From: Magnolia sinica
Taxonomy: Eukaryota > Streptophyta > Magnoliopsida > Magnoliales > Magnoliaceae
Direction of reading: 5' to 3'
Length of the DNA: 64,000 bases
NCBI RefSeq assembly: GCF_029962835.1
Contig: NC_080591.1
Location: 39,067,501-39,131,500 of the forward strand
Of this stretch, positions 21,151 to 32,925 are shown piece by piece (positions within the stretch are counted from its first letter, which is position 1; every line of letters begins with the position of its first letter). The notes beneath the pieces are model-generated. The model was not told the DNA's origin. It saw nothing but the letters and a program-made list of their open reading frames with translations, and did no database searches. The position numbers and the translations under genes were made by a program.

Positions 21151-22498
21151 CTTCCGACCACAGGCGCAGGCAACTGAGTCCAATTACTCTGGTGGGTCTT
21201 CCTTAATGTTAAGGGATTATTTATTTTATTTTTTTTAAAAAAAACATTTTTTCTTCGTTCCAAACTTAGTAGGTGGTGTTGCTGTTTTTTAAATTTCAAT
21301 CAAATGATTAGTGCGGGTGTGTTAGAATTGAATGTGATGATTAGTTCAAATCAAATAGACATCAAAAATTGACCATATATGACCAAGATCTAATAAAATC
21401 CGCTGCCTATTTAGCCACTTTTGTAACATTATTTAAGATGATCAGGAAATTGTCAGAGTGTGAGATTCATCCTTTGAAATTGGATCACACTTCTGCCTTT
21501 TCTACGAAAAGACTTTTTCTCTTAGGTACATAGAAAACAAAAAAAATAAAAAATAAAAAATAAAAAAATTCTTATAGTCAGTTGCAAAGAATAATCACAG
21601 AACGCCTCTTTGTACACTAAACTTTACTTGGTACTCGAACTGAATTCAATATAAGTATGAATTGGAATTACAGTTAAAGTTAACAACTACTTAATTACTA
21701 TTATAGATACAGATTACACTAAGGAATGTAAATGACATAAAGATAAAGGTAATTGAAAGATAATTTTGGTTAGGTTTGGTTGGCATGAGACAACTTCTGT
21801 TGAATTTATTTACTATTTATAACCTTAACCTTGCTATCTGGATATTTCTTATGTTCTGATGGTTGATGCAACCTATTAGCACTACTGAGCTCCTAAAGAC
21901 TTTGCTTCTTAACTTGCCACCTGACAGATAACCATTCCAAGCTTCCTTGCTAACTCGATCACGTTTTGTTTGACCACTATTATTTTATAGATGACATAGC
22001 ATTGCTCGATAGACGCTAACTATATACTTGCAAAATCCTCTTCGATTATCTCCACAGATTTTAAATACACTACGCAACTCATGTAAAATTAGACATGTCT
22101 CTTTTTAATTGACTCTTGAAGGAACAAACAAAAATAGGGTAAAACATTCCCCCCCCCCCCCCCCAAAAAAAAAAATGCCGTTTTGCCTTTAGTAAAAGGT
22201 GAAAGCGACGTGTGACCGCTCATAAATGTGATATTCCGTAGTACACGTGATGATGCCTCATTTACCATGCACGACCGAGACAATTTCGAATGATGGTTGT
22301 GCTTTCCTTTTTGGATCGAGAGTTATTCCTGTAGTGACACATGTATGAGCGTTGCACCATACGAGATCATGATTATACCCTAATTAATACACCCGATTTT
22401 GACCGATTTATACCCTATTTCAACATGTTTCCCCATTTTCTTAAGCTTTTTTCCTTGTTTCTTTGCTTTTGAAACCCTAACTCTCTCTAGTATCAGTG
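21151..22498. other. AT-rich intergenic sequence, nothing recognised
   Basis: No coding frame with recognisable motifs was found. It contains (AAAAAT)n-like runs near 21,540 and a C16 homopolymer followed by A11 at 22,149-22,175. Confidence 0.6.
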
Positions 22499-23674
22499 AT
22501 GGTTGCTTCCTCATCCTCTGTTTCTCCAACCTTCTAATAAGATAACCCGATACATGATTAGAAGGTATTCCCCAAAAATTCACCAACGAGATAATCTTCA
22601 AATCATCGCTTGGTGATTATTTCTGTCTTAGCCTAGCCTTCTTCAACGGAATTGAAGTTGACAAGATCTGCTCTATGGACCGCTTCTTTGCAATCTGCCC
22701 TGGCAAAAATATGCTGATTCAGTCCCAATCGATTTCCAATCCTTCTGATGCCTTAAAGACCTCACGATCTTGGTCAAAACCTTTATTAGGATGGCACGAT
22801 TGGTTTGATCGTATTGCTGCATAGCATGAGGTTTCTTGGAGAGAAACCGACATCTATGAATGCATCAAGCTATCGTTGTACGATTACACAGCATATCACC
22901 CTCTCCTCACCGCAACATCGACCTTCTTGAATTCATCCACCAACACCTTCTTCGGATGTGGCTCTATGAGTCTAGCAATTTTGAACTTCTGTGCCCTTAC
23001 ACATCTTCTTCCTTTTGACAGAGCAATTTTTCCAACCTTTACTCACAATGAAAAGAGACACTTCAGCAATAAGGTTGGCAAGGCCTATTCCCATTTCATG
23101 CTCACCTATTGAAAACATGAAGGCCCGTCGAGTATGAAGAACACACGACTTTCTTGTTACTATGGATCTTCCGATATCTAATCTGTGTGAATGCGCTCTA
23201 GATCACCAACAAATATGTTCAATTAGTCTAGGCACTTGCACAAGGCAAAAACTAGCACTTACAGCCTCTGTGCTCGGCCACCTATATAAAGGCATATACA
23301 AGCTAACCACGAAAGGTCTGTTTCACAATGAAGGACCATTATAGCTTCTCCAAATGTGGTTGTATGAGTATTTTCGTTCCTTTCTTGTACCTTCTCCTCC
23401 CCTTGATCATTTCATTTATACTTCTTACAATCACTGCAATATTCAATTATCTTAAGAAGTCCATACTTTTTCCACCAATATGGACTCTCTTTTCTTTCCT
23501 CTTAATGCCGACAAGCGTTACTGCACTTTCACCCGTTTTTTATTGAAAGAGTTTGGCCCAACCCGGTTCACAGGAAATTTTAAAGAAAATGACGAGCAGT
23601 CAACTTCTCTGATGCTTCAAAGTTACCTTATCGGTAGGGACCTCCCCTAGGGTGGTAAAGTGAAGACTAGTAGG
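22499..23674 (+). pseudogene. Plant mobile domain (PMD) protein remnant, segment 1 (N-terminal part)
   Basis: An ATG at 22,499 starts a broken frame. Read across frames it shows GWHDWFDRIAA, WRETDIYECIKLSLYDY, FFGCGSMSLAILNFCALTHL and, after a shift, QKLALTASVLGHLYKGIYKL followed by EGPLWLLQMWLYEYF-like text. This order (an FxxGxMSxTLxDVxxLxGL-like element, then KxLALAPxVLxHLYRxL, then GPLWLLQLWLxxYF) is what I know from the plant mobile domain / MAIL-type family, found in host genes and in transposons. At least three stops or shifts are visible. The segment ends at the target site of the 1.6-kb TIR element. Confidence 0.7.
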
Positions 23675-25311
23675 TAGAAGTGTACACGAGTTGATCCGAG
23701 CCGAGCTTTGCCTAGCTCGAATCGACTCGGCTAGCTAGAGTTAGAGGTGTACGCGAGTCGATCCAAGATGAGCTTTGCCCAGCTCGGCTTGACTCGGCCA
23801 GCTAAAGTCCTCAGCTCGAGCTTGGATTGGCAGCTCGACTTGGCTCGGTTAGCAGCTCGGTCCAGTTTCAGTTGAGTTTGAGTTTGAGTTTTCGAGCTGA
23901 GTTTTGAGTTTCTATCTGATTGGGCCATAGCCACAAAGCCAGTGGTCGGGTGGGGTCCACTAATCAGACGGACATTGCTCACCACTTACCACACCTCGGC
24001 TGGAGGGTGGAGGCAATGTGACTGATGAGATGAGGAGAGGAGAAGAGGAGACTCACCTTTTGGTTGCTGTCGGTCGTCCGAACAGATGGTAGAAAATGGA
24101 AAGAGAGGAGAGGAAGGAGAGTAGTCGCCGATCGGGCACTGGAGAACGACGAGAAATAGAGGAAAGGAGAGTGGTTTGGTTGTCGGTTGCTGTTCGAGCA
24201 CTGAAGAACGACGACAGAGAGATGAGTGGGGTTAGGGTTTTTAGGGTTGGGCGAAAGGCCGAGATGAGAGTGGACGTTGTGTTAGGTTTTTATTTATTTA
24301 TTTATTTATTTTAAAAAATATTTTGGGCAACCAGGTCGATTAGATTTATATATACTTACGCAAAAAATCGATCCAAGTCGAACTGAGCCGAACCGAGTCG
24401 AGTTCGAGCTCAAGACCGAGTCGAGCTAGGTCCATTGCAGACTCGACTCGAAATGTTTTGAGCTTAATAAAACTGGCTTGACTTGGCTCAAACACAATTT
24501 TGATCTGACTTGAGTCGAGTGAGCTAACGAGTTAACTCGACTCGTGTACACCTCTAGGTAGAGTCCTCAGCTTGAGCTTGGCTCGACTCGGTTAGCAGCT
24601 CGGTCCAGTTCAAACCGAGTTTGAGTTTGAGTTTTCGAGCTGAGTTTCAAGTTTCCGTCCGATTAGGCCATAGCCACCAGGCCAGTGGTTGGGTGGGGTC
24701 CACTAATCGGACAGACACCGCTTGTCACTTTCCACACCCCGGCCGGAGGGCGGAGGCAATGTGACTGATGAGGTGAGGAGAGGAGAAGAGGAGACTCACC
24801 TTTCAGTTGTTGTCGGTCATCTGGACAGACGTTGAAAAATGGAGAGAGAGGAGAGGAAGGAGAGTAGTCGTCGGTCGGCCGCTGGAGAACGGTGAGAAAT
24901 AGAGGAGAGGAGAGTGGTAATGGTTGCCAGTTGTCGTTTGGGCATTGAAGAACGGCAAGAGAGAGATGAGTGGGGTTAGGGTTTTTAGGGTTGGGCGAAT
25001 GGTCGAGACGAGAGTGGGCGTTGGGGTTAGTTTTTTTTTTTTTTTTTATAACCTATTTTAGGCAACCAGGTAGATTAGATATTAGCTATTCTTACTCAAA
25101 AAATCGATCTGAGCCGATCCGAGTCGAGTTTGAGCTCAAGATCGGGTCCAATTGAGTCGAGTTAGGTCCAGCTCAAACTCGACTCGAAATATTTTGAGCT
25201 CAATAAAACTGGCTTGACTCAGCTCGAACACAGTTTCGATTCGAGTCAAGTCGAGTTTTTCTGACTCGATTCGAACGAGCTAACGAGTTAACTCCACTCG
25301 AGTACACCTCT
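23675..25311. mobile_element. Mutator-like TIR element with 9-bp target duplication, internally duplicated
   Basis: ACTAGTAGG flanks both sides (23,666-23,674 and 25,312-25,320). The ends are inverted: TAGAAGTGTACACGAG on the left, CTCGAGTACACCTCT on the right. A 9-bp duplication fits Mutator-like elements. Inside are two tandem, clearly homologous halves, divided near 24,555 by GTGTACACCTCTA, itself a copy of the right end. A further left-end copy (GAGGTGTACGCGAGTCGATCC) lies at about 23,744. No transposase is encoded; the sequence is dominated by TCGAGCTCGGCTCGA-like repeats and AGGGTTTTTAGGG boxes. Confidence 0.78.
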
Positions 25312-25320
25312 ACTAGTAGG

Positions 25321-26225
25321 AACACCAAGGTTGGAACCAAGCAATATTGTCTGAATTTGCTTGCTAAAAAATTCAGCATGTTCCAATGTATTCCTTGTCC
25401 TTTCACTCAAAAGACTTGCAACCAACCCCTTACTCTTGGTCGATCGTCGATTAAATCGAACTCTATCGTTCCCCTCATTATACTTTTCAATCGGTCGGCA
25501 TGTCTTTCAAGCTGCCCAAGTTTCTAAATCATCCTGAGGTGATGAATACCTTTTTTGAATGGTGGTGAGGACATTATAAATGGCTGGTAGCCACCTCTGC
25601 CGAGCTTATCACTACTCACCTCTATTCCTTAATGGACTTACGAGGAAAGAGAAGAACTACACCCCATTCAGCCGCAACTTCTGGCCGATGAACAACTAGG
25701 TTGAGAGATATATCGGTCGAAATGACTATAACAACAACTCCAGTTATCAATACAGCTCCTGAATCAAAACATAAAAAGGTTTTGGTGAAGGGGCCTTTTT
25801 CTTAGCAAACTCTAGCCCTCTTGTCTTCTCCTGTTCCCTCAAGGATGGCCGACTTAGGACTTTCTCTCGGTCTAGCTCCTAAAGCTCCATCTCTGGTCAT
25901 CGTCCAAGCTAAACCAACCACACTATCGATATAACAAGTCAGCCATCATCTATTACGACACGTGACCCACTAACTTTGTAAATACCATGTATTTTTTTTA
26001 GCCAACACTGTTACTTCTTTTGAAAAATATTTCCAAACTAAGTACTGGCCATGACTCTTTATTGAAGATTATGCCGCAAAAATTAAGGAAGGCCTCAAAC
26101 GTCATACAGATGCACATTATAATCGATGATGGATCAGATGGTGGCAAGATAGGGAGAGATTGAATTATTTAAACCTTCCTTTCAATGATAAATATCTCAT
26201 CCCTTATAAAGCCAATCTGCCACTA
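25321..26225 (+). pseudogene. PMD protein remnant, segment 2
   Basis: The sequence resumes after the TIR element and contains, in broken frames, FFEWW*GHYKWL, ATSAELITTHLYSLMDL, RKNYTPFSRNFW and, at the end, KYLIPYKANLPLFP at the copia LTR target site. I recognise the general PMD-protein character but not a specific domain. Several stops are present. Confidence 0.5.
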
Positions 26226-26230
26226 TTTCC

Positions 26231-27914
26231 TGAAAAGGGTGAGCTCTCAGTCCTAGAGGGGGTGAATAAAACTATGCCAAATAACATTTCCTGAAAAGGA
26301 TGAACTCTCAGTCCTAGAGGGGGTGAATAGGACTATGCCAAATAAAAATAAAATGTGGAATATAAAAGCAGATAGCTGAAACAAATATCAATCTCAATTG
26401 CAATAATTTTAAGAGGTTGATACAAATGTTATTCAAAGGACAACCATACACCAAAAACCAAACTTTATGGCAGGACAACCTAATGTCTTGAACTTGGTAA
26501 GGATAAAAAACTCAAACTAAAAGAAGAAGCAATAGAAAGGAATCTAACCATTACAACATTCACCACATGTACATGAAAGAGATACAAACATTCAACACAC
26601 ATACATCACATACATCATCATCATCATCCACCACAACTCCAAGAATTATAGTGGTTCGGTGTGTACACCAACTATTCGTAAACAGCCACACCTACTCCAC
26701 TCCTAATAATCACAACCCATGTGATATTGGCTTTCACTATGAAAGAAGGTTTTTTAAGGTTCACCTTAAAACCTTTACAATTGCATTTTCAATGGGCTAT
26801 CACAATTAAAAACCCAGCACTGAGATTTTCTGTCTTATCTCAGTCAAAACCATGAGAGATTTTCTGGCTTATCTCATAAACCAAAAAGCAATAAAAATAT
26901 ACTTATCTGAAGATTCTGCTTGATGTAGCCCAGTAGAACTGCTTCACTTGTAGATGAGGATGTTCAATGTCCAACACACATATAGAAGGGTTCTAGGTTC
27001 TAAATGAATTTTAATTAAGCTTAAAACTGGGCTACTTAATTGAATTCCTTCGATCTCAAAAGGGTAGAAAAGAACTCCCTTTTACAAAGTAAGATTGAAA
27101 TCAAAGAGATCAAGAAATAATCAAATAAGCTATAAAAGAATCTAAAATTAATGGTTAATAACTTGACAATGATGGGGACTTTTCTCTCTTTAGCTTGGAA
27201 TGAATGAAAAATACTGAGAAAAGACGTCTATTTATAGGCAAAAAAATGGTTCCTTCGACTGGTCTAAGGTCAGCCTCGACTGGTCCTGAGAACAACCAAA
27301 TTTCAAAAATTCTGGCGCTATCGGATAAAACCTACCCTTGACTGGTCGAGTGGGGTTTAAAACAGTTGCTGGAGTTCGAGTCGAGCTCTGCTCGACTGGT
27401 CGAGCACTGCTCACATGACTGGTCGAGCAGGGTGCTTGATTGGTCATGACCCTACTAGAAAAATCTAAAAATTTAAGATTTTTCCTAGACTGGTCAAGCC
27501 AGAGCCTGGACTAGTTGAACATAGGCTAAGACTAGTTGAAGCAAAGCCTATAATAAGCATAATAACCCATATAAAATATACAATATGAATGACCTAATCC
27601 TAAGGTCTTTTTAGGTTCATATATACTTAAAAGTTGAACAATGAACCATGTAACTTTAGTTGCTTCCAATTGATCTTTGTACTTGAAGTTCTTGAACTTG
27701 ATCTTGAGCTTGTATTTTGACTTGAACTTGAATTTGAAGTTGCACTTGGACTTGAAGCAATACTTGAAGTTGAACAAACTTCATGACTTGAGTTTAACAT
27801 ATCTTCACTTGAAGGTGAACTTTTCATCACATGAACAAGTCCATCAAATCAAAGTGGTTTGTCACAACGAAATTTGACAACAAAGGGTGCTTTATATACA
27901 ATACAGCACTTACA
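26231..27914 (-). mobile_element. Solo LTR of the SIRE-like copia family
   Basis: It is bounded by TTTCC on both sides (26,226-26,230 and 27,915-27,919). On the minus strand it starts TGTAAGTGCTG and ends CCTTTTCA. It parallels the LTR at 5,474-7,077, sharing GAGGGGGTGAATAGG, the CGACTGGTCGAG cluster (27,250-27,545) and CTTGAA/CTTGAG periodicity (27,670-27,800). No internal domain is present, so it arose by LTR-LTR recombination. Its inner-end 61 bp, including TTTCC, is tandemly duplicated (26,226-26,347). Confidence 0.9.
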
Positions 27915-27919
27915 TTTCC

Positions 27920-28901
27920 AACTTCTTCTCGATTGATGACAACAATCATTAATTGTAGTAACTCGGGAGTTATTGGCCGCAGAAAGGCAAGCTGTTCTAG
28001 AACCAACACTTCAACATCTCGAACTAGCTGCCAAGGCCGTCGAAGCAACAGAGTAGCAGGTCATTGACTTTGAAGGGATAGTGAGCAACAAAATTCTCCA
28101 TCTTCCTCCCATCCAAGAGACAACGTTTGATGAGACATAAAACATTCATATGGTCGATTAGCCTTCGTCGCCCACAATTGTCATTGACCATGGGGATGGA
28201 GAAGACGATCCAGAAGTGAACACTCATCCCTTAAATGCCATTCCCTAGATCTCTTGGAGAATGTCCTCCTCATGATTTACTTCGGCATATACTCGACAAC
28301 CATCTCCAACCTTAGGACCTTCCTATGATGAAGAACCATTTCATTTGTGTACAACATGCGAAGTCATCGTTTCTAACCAAATAACAACAAAGGTTCAAGC
28401 AATTGGGGTTTCTATTCCACATTTAGAACTGGTTCTTGACTCGACGTTGATATTAACTGATGATGATTCGGTATCTGCCACGATGACTAAAGATGTGCTT
28501 CTAGTTAAAGACGCTCTCTCCTCCCTCTAGCAAGCCCTTAGCAACGATATATCCATGGTCAAGTCCCCCACACCTTCCACTGAGCTACAACATCTCAAAG
28601 AGGAAATCCAAGCACTTGTATGCTTAGGGGTACAAGAGGTATCATCGATCGAACTGATTGAGAAACTTACCAAACTAATTGATTGGTACTAAGTCTTCTC
28701 TCATTCAAATAAGAGCCTTGGGGTCAAATTGCTAGCACTTAGGGAATTTTTGGATTTGATAAAAGAGCATTGCAAGCCCCACATCATGATTGAACACGCC
28801 GAATTTGAGAAAGCGAATGCTACTTCTCAAGTGGCTACAGTTAACGACGTTACTAAGAGGCTCTCGACTGATCATGAAGAGTTAAAGAAATCTGAGGTTG
28901 A
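27920..28901 (+). pseudogene. PMD protein remnant, segment 3
   Basis: Removing the solo LTR and one TTTCC copy rejoins segment 2 to this one in the same frame (NLPLFP to TSSRLMTTIIN). Frames then shift. Visible text includes TIVIDHGDGEDDPEV, VSIPHLELVLDSTLILTDDD and a hydrophilic, Glu/Lys-rich probable coiled coil (HAEFEKANATSQVATVND, then KRLSTDHEELKKSEVEL) running up to the Athila LTR. These look like the C-terminal linker and coiled coil of PMD-type proteins. Confidence 0.5.
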
Positions 28902-28906
28902 GTTGG

Positions 28907-30244
28907 TGTTCACAACCTCAAGTGTAGGGTCGCGATGTAGTCATAATCTCGGTGAGACTGAGGTTGAATCCACAGGAACTAATCTCGTGTGTAATCTGAA
29001 GGCAACTAGAATTAAAACTAGGAGAAGATCTAAAACTAATTCTGAAGTGATTAAGAGAGTAATTGTGATTAAAGTGATTAAAACTAAGAATTCAAAGGTG
29101 GGAACTAGGGTTTCCAAGGATCCACTTGTAGCAATCAGGGTGATACTATTCTTGATTCAAGGACACAATTGGAATCAGAGTCCTATCTTATCCAGTTGGA
29201 AGATATAGCAATAAAATCAAATCTGAAATTTCTTTGATCTAATTCTCAATGGATGAGAGTCATGAGGATTGGGAGTGATTCCATCACAAAACCATGCCCA
29301 TGAGACAATGGCAAACAACAGGATCTACCAATTCCCACAATCAATCACAAGAGAATCATGAAGATTAGAAGGGATTTTACCATCTAACTATGCCCAAGGG
29401 ATGATGGTGAACAACAAGATTTTCTAATTTCACAATCTCAAAACATGAAAAGAAGATACTCAAAGCTATTGCAGATCTACTGTAATTTGAGTCACAATAA
29501 ACCATTAAAAGCTAAAAGTATTCCTTAAATATCAAACCAGAATCAAAGTAAGTTCAACATAAACATGAATCAAAGCAATAGCAACATCCCATCACACTAC
29601 AAACTTCACCTCTTAGCCCTAGTTAAGACGGTTAGCCAACCATAGACATGATTGGATCTAAAATCCTAGAAGAAAGCATGAAAAACTAAGGAAGAAAGAA
29701 GAAAAATGCTTGGCGACGGCTCTTCACCCTTGTGCTTTGCTCCTTCAAACCCTAGAAGATGCCTAGGAACATCCCAGGGAGTCTTATTTATAGTTGTGGA
29801 ACTCCAACTTTCGCACCCAGTTGGAAAACTCTAGAAACCACGTCAAATTTATGCAGTTTGCTAAAATAGACTTCACTTTGCGCAGTTTCCTAAAATAGAC
29901 TTCACTCTGCGTAATTTCACAAAATGACTCAGATTTTCAGAATATGCTTTTTTAGGATGATTTCAGGATTCCTTTCTTTACTTCAAATCTTTAATTCTCT
30001 TCATTCCTCACTTGGTTTTCTTGGATATTTGGCATGTGAATTCTTCAATCTTGGTCTCCTAAGAACCATCCCTTGCCTTAGTGATTCTTGAGCATCAAAT
30101 CCATGCTTTTAACACCCTTTTTCAATCCAAGCTCTTAAATTGACCCTGCAACACAAACATGAGTAAAATAGAACATTAAGTACTATCATGTTCATAAAAC
30201 CAAGATATAAATGGGGGATAATATGTAATATTTGACCCTCAACA
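28907..30244 (-). mobile_element. Solo Athila-family LTR, 1.34 kb
   Basis: On the minus strand it starts TGTTGAGGGTC and ends GTTGTGAACA, the same termini as the complete Athila element at 37,656-59,098. Flanks are GTTGG (28,902-28,906) and GTTAG (30,245-30,249), one base apart, as expected for an aged 5-bp duplication. It is about 0.8 kb shorter than the LTRs of the complete element. Confidence 0.87.
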
Positions 30245-30249
30245 GTTAG

Positions 30250-30545
30250 AGTGTATGAGCATGCAGATTGTCACTCTAGAAGCACAATTGAAGGTGTTAA
30301 AGAGGAATTTCGAGGAGAAGAGAAATAAGCATGACCAGAAGACGAAAGCAATCAGGGACTTGGCCAATTTGCCAAGGTGCAAACAGAAGTTATCGACTAG
30401 ATTAGATAAGTGGACATGAGACATCAAGCCATTTTGGCCAAGAAGAAGGAGAGGTAGGAGGAAGTTAAGGATGCGATTGTTGGATTTTCTTCTTTTGAAT
30501 TTTAACTTTCCTCCTGTACATATATCATTTTGTTTCCTTATCTGT
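30250..30545 (+). pseudogene. PMD protein remnant, segment 4 (C-terminal coiled coil)
   Basis: With the solo LTR removed, the frame of segment 3 runs straight on into MQIVTLEAQLKVLKRNFEEK and KHDQKTKAIRDLANL, a strongly heptad-like, charged sequence. A stop follows at about 30,420. A T-rich region typical of a 3' untranslated end comes after it. Confidence 0.5.
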
Positions 30546-30743
30546 CTTTTACTTGGCGTTTTTCTTACTTTTGCAATTTATAATTGACTTGCTGATGTGG
30601 CACGTGGAAAATGAGGAGTCATGTGCTGCCTTAGCTGAAATAACTGCCATGATGGCTACATGTTTCTATTTTTCAGGAACACGAAGTGTCATTGCATGCC
30701 ATAGCTGGCCATAATGCATCGAATGTGAGGGAGCATAATCGCC

Positions 30744-30754
30744 TATATAAATAG
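30744..30754 (+). promoter_or_regulatory. TATA box ahead of the first coiled-coil frame
   Basis: TATATAAATAG lies 66-76 bp upstream of the ATG at 30,820, a normal plant spacing. It suggests that the following frame once had its own promoter. Confidence 0.6.
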
Positions 30755-30819
30755 TAGTAAACCTCATATTGTAACTCACTAAAACCCACATGCTACCAAA
30801 ACTCCTCTGATTTGCAGAT

Positions 30820-31500
30820 ATGATTCTTAACTATTCCTCTTCTTCTTTCCTCAGTTAGGCCAAAGCCTATCTGAAAGAGATCCTTAATCTCGGATTAGTT
30901 GATTATGGCCAGTGCTCCCTTTTGTTTGACACTGCCTTCTTCATTAAGGATGCTTTTGAGGTTGTTGAATCTGACACTTCTCTAGGGGAGATTTTGAAAG
31001 TGTTTAGAAAACTCCACTTTCTTGGATATCGATACTTCTAACTTGAGTTTGAGTCATAAATGGTTCTTGAATACCTAAGACATTAAGCCTCTGCTCAGGA
31101 AGAATTTCATTCCATGGCCGAGCATGGAACAATCTCCTTCAGTGGAATAGGATGCATCAATCCAACCACACCTTGCTCCGAGTCCTTTAAGCTCAACGCA
31201 CTGAACTTATGGAGAACATCAAGGAGAATGAGTATGCTTATGCTGCGAAGAATCTTGCCATCCTAGAGGATCTTCTTTCCTTTTTGGACTACTAGGCTCG
31301 ATCACGTGTGAGCCTTGCTGGTAAGAGAGAGGTTGAGTGTTGAGTCTCCTTGATTAACAACCATCTCGATTAACTTCTACACTTCCTAAACATCTTCATG
31401 GAGGAAGGACCTCACTGGAAGCACCAGAAGGAGACTGGAGGCAGATAAGTTGCACGCTGTTTAGGAATTCAAGGAAATAAAGGCAGCATATATCTAAATT
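30820..31500 (+). pseudogene. Coiled-coil protein remnant, tandem copy 1
   Basis: The frame begins MILNYSSSSFLS and meets a stop, then continues AKAYLKEILNLGLVDYGQ and CSLLFDTAFFIKDAFEVV. After a shift it reads TELMENIKENEYAYAAKNLA then ILEDLLSFLDY, and finally AVQEFKEIKAAYI. The C-terminal 100 residues align by eye with the copy at 32,250-32,925 (ARSRVSLAGKREVE against ARSHESATWKKDVE; EFKEIKAAYI against EFEEIKAAYT). Several stops are present. I do not recognise a named domain; the C-terminus resembles that of the PMD remnant upstream in style. Confidence 0.5.
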
Positions 31501-32249
31501 GCCTTTCTCGACCGGTGGATGTTTTGTTTTCATGTAACTTAGCTGATGGCCCACTTTTCTTTCAATAAACTTGTTTTTGTCATGTTTTGCGCATCACTCA
31601 TAAATTACTACATGGCTATATTATTCCCAACGTAGAACAACATCATTATTATTGAGATATTAGCATTCTAGAATAGAAAATACCAAATAAATGGTATTAG
31701 CACTGTGATCGACCACATCCAATCTGGGATATTTGGCCGAGAAGAAACTCCTAGTAGTGTCCACCATTAAGTGAATAAGAAAGGGACCCATATCACTGTG
31801 TTTATCGAAATTTACCTCATTAGCTGACTCCATGTAGAGGAATATTATCAATTGAGTCGTTGACAAATTTTCACTTGATAAAATCAACCGATGCTATATT
31901 GTGAGCTCGGTCGCAACTAACACTTAACATTTTTTTCTTTCTTTTTGTAATAACTCCCTGACTGATGAGGCGTGTGAAAATGGGATGGCGTGTATGCCAT
32001 TTTCCAAGGAACCGACATTTATTGCGGTTTCTCATTCCACCTTCCTAGGAATATGATTCGATGCCGCAATCCATAATTTTGTTATTCCAACCACCACATG
32101 TTATCTCATGCGGGCATTAAAGGCCTCTGATGACACTCATTAAATCATCATTCTCCTTTGTTCTGCATCCTACACCTCCTGACTGCTTCTTTGCTTCCAA
32201 ACTATCCACAGACTTGACCCCATGTCTTCATTGATCTTCTATGCATAAT

Positions 32250-32925
32250 CCTTGACCTTCTTAAAGGAGATTCTCGCTGTAAGGATTGAATATTTCTCTC
32301 AACCTTCTCTCCTTCATGACATCTATCATTTTGTTAGGGATGCTACTAAGGCTTCTTAAACTGACCCATCTTTAAAGGAAATTTTAAAGATTTTAACCAA
32401 ACCGCAACACTTTGGGGATCAATACTTCAAGGTAGGCTTGGAGGTCGAAAAACATGCCGATCTGATGAAGTAGCTCTCAGCTATTCATGCAGAATCCAAG
32501 ACCCTTTCTGCCCGCTTTGATATGACATGGAACCATCATTTGCACTGGAATCCCAACACCGTTTTAATAAGGCATTGCTACGAACGATCTAAGTCCAGCA
32601 CCAGGAGCTGGCTGATGACCTCAATGAGACCAAGTGTCTCTATCCTGGGAGGGATTGCCCTGACTCACGAGCACTCGTGGATTTTGTGGATTCTCAGATC
32701 AACCTTTACTAGGCTCGATCACATGAAAGTGCTACCTGGAAGAAGGACGTTGAAAGTAAGGTCATTGCAATCGTTCATCACACTGATGAAGTTTTGGCTT
32801 TCCTCGACCAAATTGCAGTTGAGTAACAGACTTGGAGAAGTCAGAAGAAATAGGCTAAGGAGGTTAGATCTTCTACACTAAAAGAGTTCGAGGAGATCAA
32901 GGCCGCCTATACCTAAGCCGTTAGA
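32250..32925 (+). pseudogene. Coiled-coil protein remnant, tandem copy 2
   Basis: It contains IEYFSQPSLLHDIYHFVRDA, SLKEILKILTKPQHFGDQYF, HLHWNPNTVLIR, and in another frame KVIAIVHHTDEVLAFLDQ and LKEFEEIKAAYT. It is a diverged duplicate of the frame at 30.8-31.5 kb, lacks the TATA box, and has several stops. Confidence 0.45.

Noticed and set aside
22149..22175. C16 followed by A11 as a possible G-quadruplex site
   Set aside because: A lone homopolymer is more likely slippage or an assembly uncertainty; nothing else supports function.
24096..24314. Frames in the TIR element rich in Glu/Arg
   Set aside because: They come from GAGAGG-rich sequence present twice with frame differences; not coding.
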